This document shows, piece after piece, positions 63,508-64,000 of a DNA stretch of 64,000 nucleotides. The notes below the pieces were generated by a model. That model was not told the DNA's origin. It saw nothing but the letters and a program-made list of their open reading frames with translations, and made no database searches. Origin of the DNA: an uncultured Isosphaeraceae bacterium (GTDB taxonomy: Bacteria > Planctomycetota > Planctomycetia > Isosphaerales > Isosphaeraceae); assembly GCA_945957605.1 (NCBI GenBank), contig CAMFLR010000001.1:620001-684000 (forward strand). The letters are read 5' to 3'. The position numbers and the translations under genes are program-made. How positions within the stretch are numbered: position 1 is the stretch's first letter; every line of letters begins with the position of its first letter.

Positions 63508-64000
63508 CTAACGCGCCAGCGCCAGTAGTGACCCTGTCGACGTCATCGTCGATAGCCCCATGCCAACCCAGAACAGCCCAAGAATCCAGCCAGTGACGTT
63601 CGTCCACGACCAGTCGCGCCCGCCTGCCCTCCACCGCCAGCCCGCCAGGGCGACGGCGAGAATCGTCAAACCCATCGCCTGATAGCTCAACGGCGTCGTC
63701 CAGGCGATGCTCCGCCACTCGCCACGCAAAATCGCGGCGATGTCGAACACCCAGATCATCAGGCCGCCCGCCAGCCAGACCAGCTCGCCAAGGCCGCCCT
63801 CGCCCCGCTCCTTGCGGCTCAACAGCAGAACAGGCCCAATCACCGCGAGGCAGCCCGCAACCGTGAACAGATTCGCAAGCAGTTGCGTGGGAGGCCACGA
63901 CATCTGCCGGCGCGAAACCAGCGTCCAGACTCCCAGCCCGATCGCGCCGACCAGGAGCGAACCCGTCACGATTGGCGACGACCCGCCCGAGGGCGCGGCT
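63508..64000 (-). CDS. hypothetical membrane protein, 5' part possibly beyond window
   Basis: At least four or five membrane segments are visible (SLLVGAIGLGVWTLV, LLANLFTVAGCLAVIGPVLLL, LVWLAGGLMIWVFDIAAIL, AMGLTILAVALAGW, VTGWILGLFWVGMGL). A GTG at 63969 could start a 153-residue protein, but the frame stays open to the window edge (APSGGSSPI upstream), so the start cannot be fixed. No family is recognised. A short C-terminal tail (SLLALAR) ends it. Confidence 0.65.
   Translation of the reverse strand, partial: AAPSGGSSPIVTGSLLVGAIGLGVWTLVSRRQMSWPPTQLLANLFTVAGCLAVIGPVLLLSRKERGEGGLGELVWLAGGLMIWVFDIAAILRGEWRSIAWTTPLSYQAMGLTILAVALAGWRWRAGGRDWSWTNVTGWILGLFWVGMGLSTMTSTGSLLALAR

Noticed and set aside
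1-64000. CRISPR arrays, tRNA or rRNA genes, insertion sequences, prophage
   Set aside because: No regularly spaced direct repeats, no cloverleaf or rRNA-like sequence, and no transposase, integrase or phage structural gene were recognised on reading both strands; covariance-model searches could not be run.

Overview
The window is a GC-rich chromosomal segment from a planctomycete (phylum Planctomycetota, probably class Planctomycetia). The assignment rests on lineage-typical genes: a DUF1559 prepilin-like protein with the H-X9-DG motif, a PVC-type propeller/HEAT/cytochrome c dehydrogenase, a CRTAC1-like FG-GAP lipoprotein coupled to a multiheme cytochrome, and a TPR protein carrying two RNA polymerase alpha-CTD domains. 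No rRNA, tRNA, CRISPR array, insertion sequence or phage gene was seen. The window looks like stable chromosome rather than an island.

Layout. 1-9.1 kb: the tail of a sugar-dehydrogenase-like gene, an S41 protease, then a leftward group of four exported proteins (small secreted protein, lipoprotein, membrane pentaheme cytochrome with TPRs, FG-GAP/ASPIC lipoprotein) that looks like an extracytoplasmic redox unit. 9.4-20.8 kb: a two-lobed ABC-2 type permease, DUF1559 protein with its partner lipoprotein, PVC-type dehydrogenase, a Prc-like tail-specific protease, a putative Tat-exported protein and a LysM protein. 20.8-25.5 kb: the MoxR / DUF58 / transglutaminase operon with a clear sigma70-type promoter.

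25.7-45.2 kb is an exopolysaccharide locus: one rightward glycosyltransferase, then thirteen leftward genes with gaps under 100 bp or 4-bp overlaps. They encode a WecA/MraY-type initiating transferase, a Wzc-type chain-length/kinase protein, an O-antigen ligase-like protein, an FHA-like protein, an exosortase and its EpsI partner, GDP-mannose 4,6-dehydratase, a Wzy-like polymerase, an acyltransferase and four glycosyltransferases. No Wza-type exporter, Wzx flippase or exosortase substrate is present in the window.

46.3-52.8 kb: a fumarylacetoacetate hydrolase-family enzyme, a small hypothetical protein, pyruvate carboxylase followed directly by its likely biotin ligase, and an orphan hypothetical gene. 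52.9-59.3 kb: a leftward operon of TPR/alpha-CTD protein, tgt, yajC and secDF, closed by a textbook intrinsic terminator. tgt-yajC-secD-secF is a conserved bacterial order, and the alpha-CTD protein at its head is the unusual part. 59.5-64 kb: a B12-binding radical SAM enzyme, queC-like and queD genes (with tgt, part of the queuosine route), a DUF4190-like membrane protein and a membrane protein cut by the window end.

The best candidates for under-described biology are the TPR/double alpha-CTD protein, the pentaheme cytochrome/CRTAC1 unit and the FHA-like protein inside the exosortase locus. No wholly new system can be claimed from sequence alone. Promoters and terminators were found by eye.
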